DNA of 64,000 nt from an uncultured Clostridia bacterium (GTDB taxonomy: Bacteria; Bacillota; Clostridia; Oscillospirales; Ruminococcaceae): assembly GCA_947625155.1 (NCBI GenBank), contig CANQNG010000006.1:1-64000 (forward strand). Direction: 5' to 3'. A program made the position numbers and the translations under genes. Shown here piece by piece: positions 27,833 to 36,569 of the stretch. Position 1 is the first letter of the stretch. Every line of letters begins with the position of its first letter. The notes under the pieces are model-generated. The model was not told the DNA's origin. It did no database searches and was given only the letters and a program-made list of their open reading frames with translations.

Positions 27833-29077
27833 TCACCCGAACAGCTGCTCGACAACACATCGCAGGATCTCGCTGGCATCCGTGGTATCTACCGCTGAAC
27901 CGTCTGCGCCCGCATTGGTAGAGTTCCCCACCGTATCCGCCAAGAAATAGACGAAATCTTCATCCCAGTCCGTCCCAGCAGAGATCTGGGCATCTGCATC
28001 AAACAGTTTCCTTGTCACATAGCGCAGCACGGCGGTGGCATCATCCACGGAGACCACACCGTCCATATCGGCATCCCCTTTCAGACCGATGCAGTAGGTA
28101 CCGGGCAGCGAGCTGCCTTCCGCCGTCAGCACAGTGTCCACCGTCTGGGGGGCGGTGACGTGCAGGTCGGCAGGGCTTGCAGCGCTCATCTCCGGGGTGT
28201 AGCCTGCTGCCGCAAGGGAGACCGGGGCAAAGCTGCCGTCATAGTCCCACAGCACCTGTGCGGAAAGATCTGCCGCACGGAACGGCTCTGTTTCGTCCGC
28301 ATACCGGAACCCCCTCGCTTCCCCGAGCAGCACCGGCGCATCCGGGACAAGGATGTCCAGCCCTTTCATGGTCGGGGTGACCTTGCTGTATCGGGGGGTG
28401 GCATCTACGCTGATGTCGCTGGTGATGACGGTCGCCGGATCCTCTTGGGTGGGTCTTGTGGGGTCAATGGTCAGGAACTGGATGCGGTGCGTTCCGGTCT
28501 CCGTACCGGGTGCGATGGTCAGGTCTACATCCGTAAAGCTGAACCAGTCCGACTGCCCGCCCAAAAATGCTGTCAGGTCGCCCCCGCTGCGCATGTACAT
28601 CAGCTTGAAGGCGTTATAGTCGGTCATGAAATTCGGGGAGTACCAGAAAGCTTGCGGGTCATACTTCCCGTCGGACGTGAACGTCCCGAAGCAGTACGGC
28701 TTCTTGTCCGTGGTAAAGGTCGAACCGTCCGGCAGGGCATATGCCGCCTCGCTCCCTGCCGTCACAGCGCTGATATAGCTGTCCTCGCAGAACGTGATGC
28801 TGTCGCAGTCCGACTGGAGCAGCAAAGACACCGCCGAGACCATGCACTTGTCCGCCTCCACGAACACGCTGCACGGGAGCGTTACGCCTGTCCGGGCGGC
28901 GGTGGGGCTGAGGTAGACCGTGTTGTCATCGGCGATATAGACCCCCTCCGGCGCAGAGGTGGCTTTCAGGTCCAGGGCGATCTCGGAGCTGTCCGTATAG
29001 CCGGAAGCCTGTGCAGGCAGGGCAGAGAGCATGGCGGCGGTCAGCAAAGCGGCAGTGGGTATCGATAATTTTTGCAT
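27833..29077 (-). CDS. secreted dockerin protein with X-like module
   Basis: 414 aa, signal peptide 1-24 (ALPAQA). Residues about 30-225 look like a cohesin-type or related beta-sandwich (FTDVDLTIAPGTETGTHRIQFLTID parallels the first module of the 561-aa scaffoldin). Residues about 240-330 (RYADETEPFRAADLSAQVLWDYDG...) resemble the X-like segment of the large scaffoldin. The dockerin at about 330-410 reads GLKGDADMDGVVSVDDATAVLRYV...FVYFLAD...DTTDASEILRCVVEQLF, the same class as in the large scaffoldin, including its insert FVYFL. In R. flavefaciens ScaB and CttA share such an X-dockerin dyad that binds surface ScaE, so this may be an independent surface-docked protein. No catalytic domain seen. 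Confidence 0.8.
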   Translation of the reverse strand: MQKLSIPTAALLTAAMLSALPAQASGYTDSSEIALDLKATSAPEGVYIADDNTVYLSPTAARTGVTLPCSVFVEADKCMVSAVSLLLQSDCDSITFCEDSYISAVTAGSEAAYALPDGSTFTTDKKPYCFGTFTSDGKYDPQAFWYSPNFMTDYNAFKLMYMRSGGDLTAFLGGQSDWFSFTDVDLTIAPGTETGTHRIQFLTIDPTRPTQEDPATVITSDISVDATPRYSKVTPTMKGLDILVPDAPVLLGEARGFRYADETEPFRAADLSAQVLWDYDGSFAPVSLAAAGYTPEMSAASPADLHVTAPQTVDTVLTAEGSSLPGTYCIGLKGDADMDGVVSVDDATAVLRYVTRKLFDADAQISAGTDWDEDFVYFLADTVGNSTNAGADGSAVDTTDASEILRCVVEQLFG

Positions 29078-29120
29078 GATGTATCTCCTTTATAATAAGT
29101 TACCATTGAAACTACAAGTA

Positions 29121-29300
29121 GGGGGCGGCAGCGTGACGCTGCACCCGTTGTGCCTCCCACCGGCAGGCTGCCGGCTCCGTTCTGCCTCCCAATGCGGCTG
29201 CGCCGCAAAGGTCGGCTTGCACGACTGAAAGCGTAAAAAAGGGGGTGCAGGGGGCGAAGCCCCCGCAAGAACTCCCCCTTCCCCCTTGGGGGAAGGGGGG
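29121..29300 (+). repeat. interspersed intergenic repeat, copy D (most complete)
   Basis: Consecutive modules: palindrome GCAGCGTGACGCTGC; ACCCGTTGTGCCTCCCA; GGCAGGCTGCC; the core CCTCCCAATGC with inner hairpin GCGGCTGCGCCGC; CAAAGGTCGGCTTGCACGA; then GGGGGTGCAGGGGGCGAAGC hairpin and CCCCCTTCCCCC...GGGGGAAGGGGG. It fills the gap between the anti-sigma-like gene and the dockerin gene. Confidence 0.85.
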
Positions 29301-29333
29301 CTTACTTAAGTATATCATGTTTCAGCTAAAATG

Positions 29334-30875
29334 TCAATTGTAAATTTCGTCCGGAGCGCTGTCCTGCAACAGGTCGAACAGCGCCCGAGCATAGCTATCC
29401 AACTGTTTCAGGTCTGTGCCACATGCGGAAACATAGACCCGGAACTGCCCTGCATCGAGCAGGAACTCGGTCGTAAACAGGCTGTTCTCTTCGTCCCAGT
29501 CCGTATACGGCGCATTTCCCACCATAGCTGCATCCCACTCTTCCGGGGAGAGCAAATGCTCCGTTCCGACCGCCTGTGCGGATGCGGTCGTAAATGTGAC
29601 ACCTATCCCCCAGTCAGTCCCCTCGTAATTCACACGCAGCTCATCCCGGACACCGCTTTCGCTCTCCGGGTCGGGTATCGTCTCCCGCCAAAGTGTCTGC
29701 GGCTCGCCCCACTGCGGCACACAGCCCTGAAAACACGGTATCTCATTCGCTTCCTGTAGTGTCAGCTCCGGATATGCTCCGGCACAGTGATCGGACAGCT
29801 CCCAGATACCATCCTCTGTCAGCTCACCGGAAAAGCCCACATAACACCCGTCATCCCGGGGGAGCTGGAAGTGGACAGAATACCCGTCACCGCTCGGGGT
29901 GCTGTATGGCTCTTGCAAGACCTCCGCCCAGTCCGACAGTTCCGGCAATTCGGGGTCTTCGAGACTGCAACAGGCAACAAATGTCCTGTCTGCTTTCTCC
30001 CACGTCTGCACCAGTGTCACATCGTTCTCCAACCGGCAGAAACACATCGGCATGCCGTCGATGCTCTCCGCCTGTATCACATGCCCATAGCAGAACGTCA
30101 GGTATACCGCCTGTTCCAGTGAAATTGTCCGCATATCCCCTACGAGCGCCCTTTTCTCCGGCATCTGTGCTATTTTCTCATCCTGTAACACATCCACGGC
30201 TATCTGCAATATCTCCCGCTGTGTCAGCCCCGTGGTGCGTATCTCACAGGACACCGCATCCCCGAACGCATACAAGGTATCTGTCTGGCTCTGATGCGAG
30301 GGCGCACAGAGATACATGCCGTCTGTCAGTTTCAGGTAGCTCTCCCGGTAGGGGTCGGCTGCGGCATATACCGTCAGAGTCAGGGAACGCTCCCCGTCCT
30401 GCGCCTTGATACGGACACGGTCGATGGTATCGCCCGTGTTGAACTCCCCCGCACTGTAATAGACCGCCACATCCGCAAACGGCAGATAGGACAGCTCCGG
30501 CACTGTGGGCGATGTGTAGGCAAGGCAGGTATCCGGGAAGAGAAATCCATCCCCGAGCGAAAAGCTCTGTTCCCTTGCATCCGCCAAGATATTCCCGACC
30601 TCTCTGTCCGTCAGTCCGGCGACCAGACCGCTTTCCGGCTCTGCCGGGCGGGACTGCTCCACACTGCTCTGCGGCAGGGGAGAACGCTGGATGTCCGAAA
30701 GCAGCGAATACCCGATACCCACGCAGCATGCGACCATAGCTGCCGCCGCCACAGCACTGTACCAGCGGCGGCGGATAGGCTTTTTCCCGGTCTCCGTCAG
30801 TTCGTCCCCGGTCAGCTCGGCAATGTATTTCTCATCGACCTGCGCAAGCATGCGCTCCACGTCATTTCTATCCAT
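29334..30875 (-). CDS. membrane anti-sigma-factor-like protein with large extracellular domain
   Basis: 513 aa. Short cytoplasmic N-terminus (MDRNDVERMLAQVDEKYIAELTGDELTETGKKP), one TM at about 38-60 (WYSAVAAAAMVACCVGIGYSLL), then ~450 extracytoplasmic residues without a recognised family. It contains two similar-looking halves rich in Trp/Asp. Its start overlaps the ECF sigma gene stop by 8 bp, the normal arrangement for a cognate anti-sigma. It presumably holds the sigma factor until an extracellular signal is sensed. Next to a dockerin-protein gene, a role in sensing polysaccharide or cell-wall state is plausible but unproven. Confidence 0.75.
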   Translation of the reverse strand: MDRNDVERMLAQVDEKYIAELTGDELTETGKKPIRRRWYSAVAAAAMVACCVGIGYSLLSDIQRSPLPQSSVEQSRPAEPESGLVAGLTDREVGNILADAREQSFSLGDGFLFPDTCLAYTSPTVPELSYLPFADVAVYYSAGEFNTGDTIDRVRIKAQDGERSLTLTVYAAADPYRESYLKLTDGMYLCAPSHQSQTDTLYAFGDAVSCEIRTTGLTQREILQIAVDVLQDEKIAQMPEKRALVGDMRTISLEQAVYLTFCYGHVIQAESIDGMPMCFCRLENDVTLVQTWEKADRTFVACCSLEDPELPELSDWAEVLQEPYSTPSGDGYSVHFQLPRDDGCYVGFSGELTEDGIWELSDHCAGAYPELTLQEANEIPCFQGCVPQWGEPQTLWRETIPDPESESGVRDELRVNYEGTDWGIGVTFTTASAQAVGTEHLLSPEEWDAAMVGNAPYTDWDEENSLFTTEFLLDAGQFRVYVSACGTDLKQLDSYARALFDLLQDSAPDEIYN

Positions 30876-31425
30876 GGTAAAAGCCCTCCTTTCTGAGGTG
30901 GTCTTTCACCTTTTTGCGTGTGCGGCTGAGTATCACACTGACATTGCTCATGGAGCAGCCTGTCTCCGCTGCGACTTCCTCCACGGACAAATATTGCCAA
31001 TACCGGAGCAGGAAAATGCGGCGGTGCTTCGGTCTTAGCGTGTCCAGAAAGCCGTTGATGGCTTCCCCGAGCTGCCCGTCCGATGCGCCGCTTGCCCGGT
31101 CGTCCGCAATGCTCTCACACAGCTCGTCCAGAGACAGGACGGTCTCTTCCGGTTTTCGTTTGGCAGCATTGTTATAGTCCAGACGGCGAACGGCAGTATT
31201 CCGGGCAATGCGGGCAAGGTAGGCTTTCAGGCTGACAGGGTGATTCGGGGGGATGGAACGCCAAGCGGCAAGGTAGGTATCGTTCTCGCATTCCTCGGCA
31301 TCGAGCGGGTCATGCAGGATGCTGCCGATGACATGCCGCACCGTCTGCCCATAGCGCATGCGTGTTTCCGTGACCGCCTGTTGGGAACGCTCCAGATACA
31401 GGCGGATGATCTCTGTATCCTGCAA
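30868..31425 (-). CDS. ECF-type RNA polymerase sigma factor
   Basis: 185 aa. Region 2 at about 20-85 (DAEECENDTYLAAWRSIPPN...LKAYLARIARNTAVRRLDYNNAAKRK) and region 4 at about 120-180 (LRPKHRRIFLLRYWQYLSVEEVAAETGCSMSNVSVILSRTRKKVKDHLRKEG with its HTH). Standard ECF length with no region 3. It overlaps its putative anti-sigma gene. A TGTAAGATTT...CGTA element upstream may be its own ECF-dependent promoter. Confidence 0.93.
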   Translation of the reverse strand: MQDTEIIRLYLERSQQAVTETRMRYGQTVRHVIGSILHDPLDAEECENDTYLAAWRSIPPNHPVSLKAYLARIARNTAVRRLDYNNAAKRKPEETVLSLDELCESIADDRASGASDGQLGEAINGFLDTLRPKHRRIFLLRYWQYLSVEEVAAETGCSMSNVSVILSRTRKKVKDHLRKEGFYHG

Positions 31426-31472
31426 AATACTCTCCCCCTTTCACCGATGATAATATGCCCCTCTACTATATA

Positions 31473-31500
31473 AGTACGGAAATGGATAGGAAATCTTACA
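31473..31500 (-). promoter_or_regulatory. possible ECF autoregulated promoter
   Basis: Minus strand TGTAAGATTT (31491-31500) and CGTACT (31473-31478), about 50 bp before the sigma gene. There is no sigma-A -35/-10 pair at good spacing here, and ECF factors often drive themselves from -35/-10 elements with a CGTA-type -10. Confidence 0.45.
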
Positions 31501-31535
31501 CTTTTTCAAAAATTTTTTGCAACAGTAGGTATAAA

Positions 31536-32030
31536 AAGGGGGGTGCAGGGGGCGAAGCCCCCGCAACATAGCTCCCCCTTCCCCCGTGGGGGAAGGGGGT
31601 CGGGGGGTCAGGGGCAAATAGCGGTGTTATCCCCCGGATCAGGGCATACTATATAGTAGCGACTGCCTGCGTTTCCGCCCAAGGGCGGAAAGGATAGTAC
31701 CCAATAATTGGAAGAAGGGGCACTTTTTTTGCCAAAAGTGCCCCCTCTCTTGACCAAGATAAAAAGTAGCAGTCAAGAAAGCCGACCTTTGCCGCCGTAA
31801 GGCGGCATTGGGAGGCGAAACGGGTGCAGCGTCACGCTGCTTTTTGGACTTCACCCCCTGAAAAGGGCGTAGTATAGAAGTGTTTCGCCGCCTGCGGGCG
31901 GCGACCAGAGGGCGCTGCCCTCTGGACTTCCGCCAGCTTTTTGAAAAAAGCTGGAGCAAAAACTTTTATCCTGTCGCCCAATGCGCCTTGCGGCGCAAAG
32001 GGCGACTTGCCCGAATGTTACTTCTCCGTA
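31536..32030. repeat. composite block of interspersed repeats, copies E1-E3
   Basis: A ~490-bp gene-free mosaic. E1 (31538-31605) is the GGGGGTGCAGGGGGCGAAGC plus CCCCC...GGGGG module, as at 29237-29300. Hairpins TTTCCGCCC/GGGCGGAAA (31670-31690) and GGGGCACTTTT/AAAAGTGCCCC (31717-31744) follow. E2 (31782-31842, reverse) has core and side module with inner hairpin CCGCC/GGCGG. Palindromes CCAGAGGGC/GCCCTCTGG and CCAGCTTTTT/AAAAAGCTGG follow. E3 (31974-32020) has GCCCAATGCGCC...GGCGCAAAGGGCGA, forming a long hairpin at the thiC 3' end. Confidence 0.75.
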
Positions 32031-33328
32031 CAAAAATCAACCTTTTCCCCATTGAGTATCATATTCGTCGTCCGCACCGCACACATCTTGCCGCACATGG
32101 AGCAGGTATGCCGTTCAGCGGGCGGGACGCTCTCATAATATGCCCTTGCCTTGTCGGGGTCGATGCAGAGCTTGAACATTTCCTCCCAGTCCAGCGCATG
32201 CCGGGCGGCTGCCATGGCATTGTCGGCTTCTCGTGCGTGGGGAACGCCTTTGGCAATGTCTGCCGCATGGGCTGCGATCTTGCTCGCCATGATGCCCTCT
32301 TTCACGTCATTCACATCCGGCAAACGCAGATGCTCCGCCGGTGTCACGTAGCACAGGAAATCCGCACCGCTCGCCGCCGCGATCGCTCCGCCGATCGCCG
32401 AAGTAATATGGTCATACCCCGGCGCAATATCCGTCACCAACGGACCGAGCACATAGAACGGCGCATTGTGGCAGATGCGCTTCTGCAAACGCATATTGGC
32501 TTCGATCTCGTTCATTGCCATGTGTCCGGGACCCTCGACCATGACCTGCACGTTTTTCGCCCAAGCCCGCTCCGTGAGTGCGCCAAGCTCGATCAGTTCA
32601 GCGATCTGCCCAGCATCCGTCGCATCGTCGATACACCCCGGTCGCAGCGCATCTCCCAGACTGATGGTCACGTCAAATTCCTGCAAGATGTCCAATACCT
32701 CGTCATAATGCTCGTAGAACGGGTTCTCGTTCCCGGTCATCATCATCCACGCAAACAGCAGCGAACCGCCCCGGGAGACAATGTTCATCTTCCGCTTGTC
32801 ACGCATGAAGGCTTCCACCGCCCGGCGATTGATCCCGGCATGGATCGTCATGAAATCCACGCCCTCTTCCGCATGGGCACGGACGACTTTCAGGAGGTCG
32901 TCTGCTGTGATCTCCAGCAAGTCCTTTTCCAGATACCCGATGGCATCATACATCGGCACTGTACCGATCATGGCGGGGGACTTTGCCACGAGCTGCTCCC
33001 GGAAGGTGTTCGTCTTGCCGTAATTGCTCAAGTCCATGATGGCTTCCGCCCCGCAGCGGATCGCCATGTCCACCTTTTCCATTTCCATGCCATAGTCCTT
33101 GCAGTCGCCGGAAATGCCGAGGTTGACGTTGATCTTTGTGCGCATCTGCTTACCGATGCCCTCCGGGGAGAGTGACTTGTGCCGGATATTGCAGGGGATG
33201 CACACTTCCCCCGCTGCGACCAGCGCCCGGAGCGCTTCCGGCTCGATGAATTCTTTCTTTGCGACAATTTCCATTTCCGGCGTGATGATGCCGAGCTTTG
33301 CCGCCTCCATTTGTGTTCTGTATGTCAT
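32018..33328 (-). CDS. thiC: phosphomethylpyrimidine synthase
   Basis: 436 aa, the short anaerobe-type ThiC. Radical-SAM-like enzyme that converts aminoimidazole ribotide to HMP-P for thiamin. Blocks: [84 protein letters not shown]. The C-terminal cluster-binding cysteines read CSMCGKMC, i.e. spacing 2 and 3 rather than the CX2CX4C of the E. coli form. Last gene of the thi operon, 1 bp after thiD; under the TPP riboswitch at 37613. Confidence 0.95.
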   Translation of the reverse strand: MTYRTQMEAAKLGIITPEMEIVAKKEFIEPEALRALVAAGEVCIPCNIRHKSLSPEGIGKQMRTKINVNLGISGDCKDYGMEMEKVDMAIRCGAEAIMDLSNYGKTNTFREQLVAKSPAMIGTVPMYDAIGYLEKDLLEITADDLLKVVRAHAEEGVDFMTIHAGINRRAVEAFMRDKRKMNIVSRGGSLLFAWMMMTGNENPFYEHYDEVLDILQEFDVTISLGDALRPGCIDDATDAGQIAELIELGALTERAWAKNVQVMVEGPGHMAMNEIEANMRLQKRICHNAPFYVLGPLVTDIAPGYDHITSAIGGAIAAASGADFLCYVTPAEHLRLPDVNDVKEGIMASKIAAHAADIAKGVPHAREADNAMAAARHALDWEEMFKLCIDPDKARAYYESVPPAERHTCSMCGKMCAVRTTNMILNGEKVDFCTEK

Positions 33329-33329
33329 A

Positions 33330-34100
33330 TCAGAACTCCTTTCTGTTCAGGTACATATGATCTAACGGTCCGTTGCCGTGCCCGAGGTGCAGCCCTGCCG
33401 CAATTGCACCCGTCAGGTAAGCTTTCGCCCGCCGGACAGCCTCCGGCAAAGGCAGCCCCATCGCCAAAAATGCCGCAATACCGCTCGACAGCGTGCAGCC
33501 CGTGCCGTGGGTGTTGGGGTTGGCGATGCGTTCGCCACGCAGCCACGTCATCCCCTCCGCCGTGCAGAGCAGGTCATCCGCCCCTGCCGAATGTCCGCCC
33601 TTGAGCAGCACCGCACAGCCGTATGTTTCCCGCAGGAATGCCGCCGCCGTGCAGCGTTCGGCTTCCGTCCGGACGGGCAGCCCCGTGAGCTGTTCCGCTT
33701 CGGGAATGTTCGGGGTGATGAGTTCCGCAAGGGGGAACAGCGCCTGCATCCCCTCGGAAAGCACTGCCCCGCTCGTCGCACGCAGCACCGTGTCTATCAC
33801 GATATGCGGCGGCGGAAAGCGGCGCAGACAGTCTAGGATGACTGCCGCCTGTGCTGCATTGGCGACCATACCGACCTTGACCGCATCTGCCGGAATGTCC
33901 TCCAGCACTGCCGTGATCTGCGCCCGGAGCAGTTCCGGCGAAACGGCTTCCACCGCCCGAACGCCGCAGGTATTCTGCACGGTGATCGCTGTGACAGCCG
34001 TCATGCCGTACACCCCGAGGGCGGTCAGCGTTTTCAGGTCTGCCTGTATGCCCGCACCGCCGGAGCAGTCACTTCCGGCAATGCTCAACACGGTCTTCAT
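33330..34100 (-). CDS. thiD: hydroxymethylpyrimidine/phosphomethylpyrimidine kinase
   Basis: 256 aa, ribokinase-family enzyme that phosphorylates HMP-P to HMP-PP. Starts [43 protein letters not shown]; the C-terminal anion-hole motif [18 protein letters not shown] is present. Start ATG 34100 overlaps the end of thiE by 4 bp; the longer track ORF runs into thiE. It supplies ThiE's second substrate. Confidence 0.95.
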   Translation of the reverse strand: MKTVLSIAGSDCSGGAGIQADLKTLTALGVYGMTAVTAITVQNTCGVRAVEAVSPELLRAQITAVLEDIPADAVKVGMVANAAQAAVILDCLRRFPPPHIVIDTVLRATSGAVLSEGMQALFPLAELITPNIPEAEQLTGLPVRTEAERCTAAAFLRETYGCAVLLKGGHSAGADDLLCTAEGMTWLRGERIANPNTHGTGCTLSSGIAAFLAMGLPLPEAVRRAKAYLTGAIAAGLHLGHGNGPLDHMYLNRKEF

Positions 34101-34726
34101 GTCAGCCCCTCCGCCACAGCCCGGAGCTGCTGCGCTGCTGCTTTCACATCCGCCGCCCCGAACAGCGCCGAAACGACCGCAATGCCTGCCGCACCGCTGC
34201 CTTGCAGGACTGCCGCATTTTCTGCCGTAATGCCGCCGATAGCGACCGCCGGGATGCGCACAGCATGGCATATCGTCCGCAAAGCTTCCGGGGTGATGCG
34301 GACAGCATCGGTCTTGGTCGGGGACGGGAACACCGCCCCCACCCCGAGATAATCCGCCCCTGCCGCTTCCGCCGCCCGGGCTTGTTGAACGGTCTTGGCA
34401 GTCGCCCCGATGAGGAACTGCGCCCCGGCGGCTTTGCGAATCTCCGCAGCGGGCGTATCCGTCAGCCCGACATGGACACCGTCCGCCCCGGCAGCAAGGG
34501 CAGCCCGGTAATTGTCATTGAGGATGAGCGGAACGCCGTATTTGCGGCATATCGCTTTGATGCGGATCGCTTCGGCGATCAGTTCCTGCTCCGGCATATC
34601 CTTTTCCCGGAGCTGCACGCAGGTCACGCCCCCGGCAAGGGCATGTTCCACTTCGGTCTCGAGGTCTCTGCCGCCGAGACAGTGCCGGTCTGTCACGGCA
34701 TATAGGGTCAAAGCTGTTCTTCGCAT
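34097..34726 (-). CDS. thiE: thiamin-phosphate synthase
   Basis: 209 aa TIM barrel that joins HMP-PP and thiazole phosphate. Active-site blocks: LYAVTDRHCLG, CVQLREKD, LILNDNYRAALAAGADGVHVG, GADYLGVGAVFPSPTKTDA, VAIGGITAENAA. It overlaps thiD by 4 bp downstream and tenI by 19 bp upstream. This is the intact ThiE of the two ThiE/TenI-like proteins here. Confidence 0.95.
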   Translation of the reverse strand: MRRTALTLYAVTDRHCLGGRDLETEVEHALAGGVTCVQLREKDMPEQELIAEAIRIKAICRKYGVPLILNDNYRAALAAGADGVHVGLTDTPAAEIRKAAGAQFLIGATAKTVQQARAAEAAGADYLGVGAVFPSPTKTDAVRITPEALRTICHAVRIPAVAIGGITAENAAVLQGSGAAGIAVVSALFGAADVKAAAQQLRAVAEGLT

Positions 34727-35322
34727 GGTGTAAAGCCCTCCAGAAAGGCAGCCGGGTCAGCACACCGCATCAAGCCGCTGCGCACGCATGCGCCTGCTGC
34801 GCCCGCCGCCCGCACTTCTGCGATATTCTCCGGCGTAATGCCGCCGATGGCATAGACCGGAACGCTCACGCTCCGGCAAATTTCCCGCAAAAACGGAATG
34901 CCCCTGCCCGGCTTGCCCGGCTTGCAGGACGTGGCAAAAATATGCCCGGCGATGAGATAGTCCGCCCCCAGCGAGACCGCCTCCTCCGCCTCTGCCAAGG
35001 AATGCACGGATGCGCCGAGTACTTTATAGGCTGCCCGCTGTTCGGGCTGCAACCCCCGCAGCAAGGGCAAAGGCAGGTGTATCTGTGCCGTTTCCGTCAG
35101 CAGTCCGCCCTGCCCGTGCAGAACGCAGGGAACGCCATGTGTACTGCATATCGCCCGGACCTTTCCGGCAAGCACCGGGTAGCCGACCAGCGGATATTCC
35201 GGCGCACGCAGGATGACACACAGCGGCTTGGCAGCGGCAATGGCTTCGAGCCGGGCAAAGAGATCGCCCACGCAGCATTCCCTGTCCGTGATGCAGATGA
35301 TGTCAGACATAGAGATATTCAT
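34708..35322 (-). CDS. TenI/ThiE-like protein (probable thiazole tautomerase)
   Basis: 204 aa of the same fold as ThiE, but the pyrophosphate-binding residues differ: LREKD is replaced by ILRAPE, NDN by LHGQ, and there is no PTKTDA loop (ATSCKPGKPGRGIPF). HSLAEAEEAVSLGADYLIAGHIF and YAIGGITPENI are kept. TenI-type proteins aromatise the ThiG thiazole product, which fits its place between thiE and thiH. Overlaps thiH by 20 bp. Confidence 0.82.
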   Translation of the reverse strand: MNISMSDIICITDRECCVGDLFARLEAIAAAKPLCVILRAPEYPLVGYPVLAGKVRAICSTHGVPCVLHGQGGLLTETAQIHLPLPLLRGLQPEQRAAYKVLGASVHSLAEAEEAVSLGADYLIAGHIFATSCKPGKPGRGIPFLREICRSVSVPVYAIGGITPENIAEVRAAGAAGACVRSGLMRCADPAAFLEGFTPCEEQL

Positions 35323-36559
35323 TCAGCACGGGCTGAAGTCCCTCCTGTTCCAAGTCCGTGTACATGCGGGACAGACTGCGGCTGTCATTGATCTCGAACT
35401 GCCCGTCGCCGCTTTCTCCGTCCTGCCTTCCGGTATATTTTTCCTCGTGGTCACCGATCCCGGTGGAGACACCTGCGGAAATTTTGGTGGCTGCGATCTT
35501 CACGATGCCATTGCGGAACGATGCGCTTTCCCGTGAAGAGACCGTAATGCCCGCAAACGGCAGGAACATCCGGTAAGCGCAAAGCACCTGACACAGCTCC
35601 TTTTCGCCCACGTCACGGGAACAGATGCGGTCGTTGTTGACGATGGGGCGCAGACGGGGGCAGGAGAGGGAAATTTCCGCATGGGGGTATTTTTTCTGGA
35701 GCAGACAAGCATGGAGCGCCGTGGCAAAAGCATCTTTCCGTAGATCCGAAAGCCCCAGCAGCGCCGAACAGGCAACGCCCCGCATACCGCCCAGCAAAGC
35801 CCTTTCCTGCGCCTCAAAGCGGTACGGGAATACCCGCTTGTGCCCGGCTAAATGCAGCTGTTCATAGCGGTCGGCATCATAAGTCTCCTGAAAGACCGTC
35901 ACATAATCCACGCCGCATTCATGCAGATAGCGGTACTCGTCCGTGTTCACCGGGTAGATCTCAATGCCCACCAGCCGGAAATACTTCCGGGCAAGCTTGC
36001 ATGCCTCCCCGATGTAAGTAATGCTGCTTTTCGCACGGCTCTCCCCGGTGAGGATGAGGATCTCTTCCATACCGCTTTCCGCAATGACCTGCATCTCGTG
36101 TTCGATCTGTTCCGGTGAAAGCTGCATCCGGCGGATGTCATTGTAACAGTTGAAACCGCAATAGACACAATAATTTTCGCAGTGATTCGCAATATACAGC
36201 GGCGTGAACAGGTAGACCGTGTTCCCGAAATGCCGCTGCGTGACAAGGCTCGCTTTCTGCGCCATCTGTTCCAAAAACGGTGCCGCTGCCGGAGACAGCA
36301 GCGCCTTGAATTCCTCTAAACTGCACCGTTCGTCCGCATGGGAGAGTGCCCGCTGCACGTCCAGTGCCGTGTACTGTGCCGGGTCGTAGGCGTTCATTTC
36401 CGCCAGTACCGTTTCCCGCAAAGTCGGGTCTATCTGCTCCATACCGGGCAGAAATTCCATGTGACTGCACCGGGAAGACGGGTCGTTTTCCAGTTCGTGC
36501 TTGCGCTTGCGCTGTGCCTCTGTCAGGTCAGCAGAGTCGATGTAATACTGTTCGTCCAT
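35303..36559 (-). CDS. thiH: 2-iminoacetate synthase (tyrosine lyase)
   Basis: 418 aa radical-SAM enzyme that cleaves tyrosine to dehydroglycine for thiazole synthesis; the oxygen-independent counterpart of ThiO. The cluster motif CENYCVYCGF supplies CX3CX2C. Other blocks: EILILTGESRAKSS, YPVNTDEYRYLHECGVDYVTVFQETYD, SCPRLRP and a C-terminal biotin/ThiH-associated region. ATG 36559 has GAGGGGG upstream. An in-frame ATG at 36577 overlaps the thiG stop and is an alternative. Lies 10 bp after thiG. Confidence 0.94.
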   Translation of the reverse strand: MDEQYYIDSADLTEAQRKRKHELENDPSSRCSHMEFLPGMEQIDPTLRETVLAEMNAYDPAQYTALDVQRALSHADERCSLEEFKALLSPAAAPFLEQMAQKASLVTQRHFGNTVYLFTPLYIANHCENYCVYCGFNCYNDIRRMQLSPEQIEHEMQVIAESGMEEILILTGESRAKSSITYIGEACKLARKYFRLVGIEIYPVNTDEYRYLHECGVDYVTVFQETYDADRYEQLHLAGHKRVFPYRFEAQERALLGGMRGVACSALLGLSDLRKDAFATALHACLLQKKYPHAEISLSCPRLRPIVNNDRICSRDVGEKELCQVLCAYRMFLPFAGITVSSRESASFRNGIVKIAATKISAGVSTGIGDHEEKYTGRQDGESGDGQFEINDSRSLSRMYTDLEQEGLQPVLNEYLYV

Positions 36560-36569
36560 AGCTGCCCCC

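Noticed and set aside
31639-31959. 106-aa minus-strand ORF in the repeat block
   Set aside because: It spans several palindromes, has no RBS, and its sequence is the translation of repeated intergenic modules.
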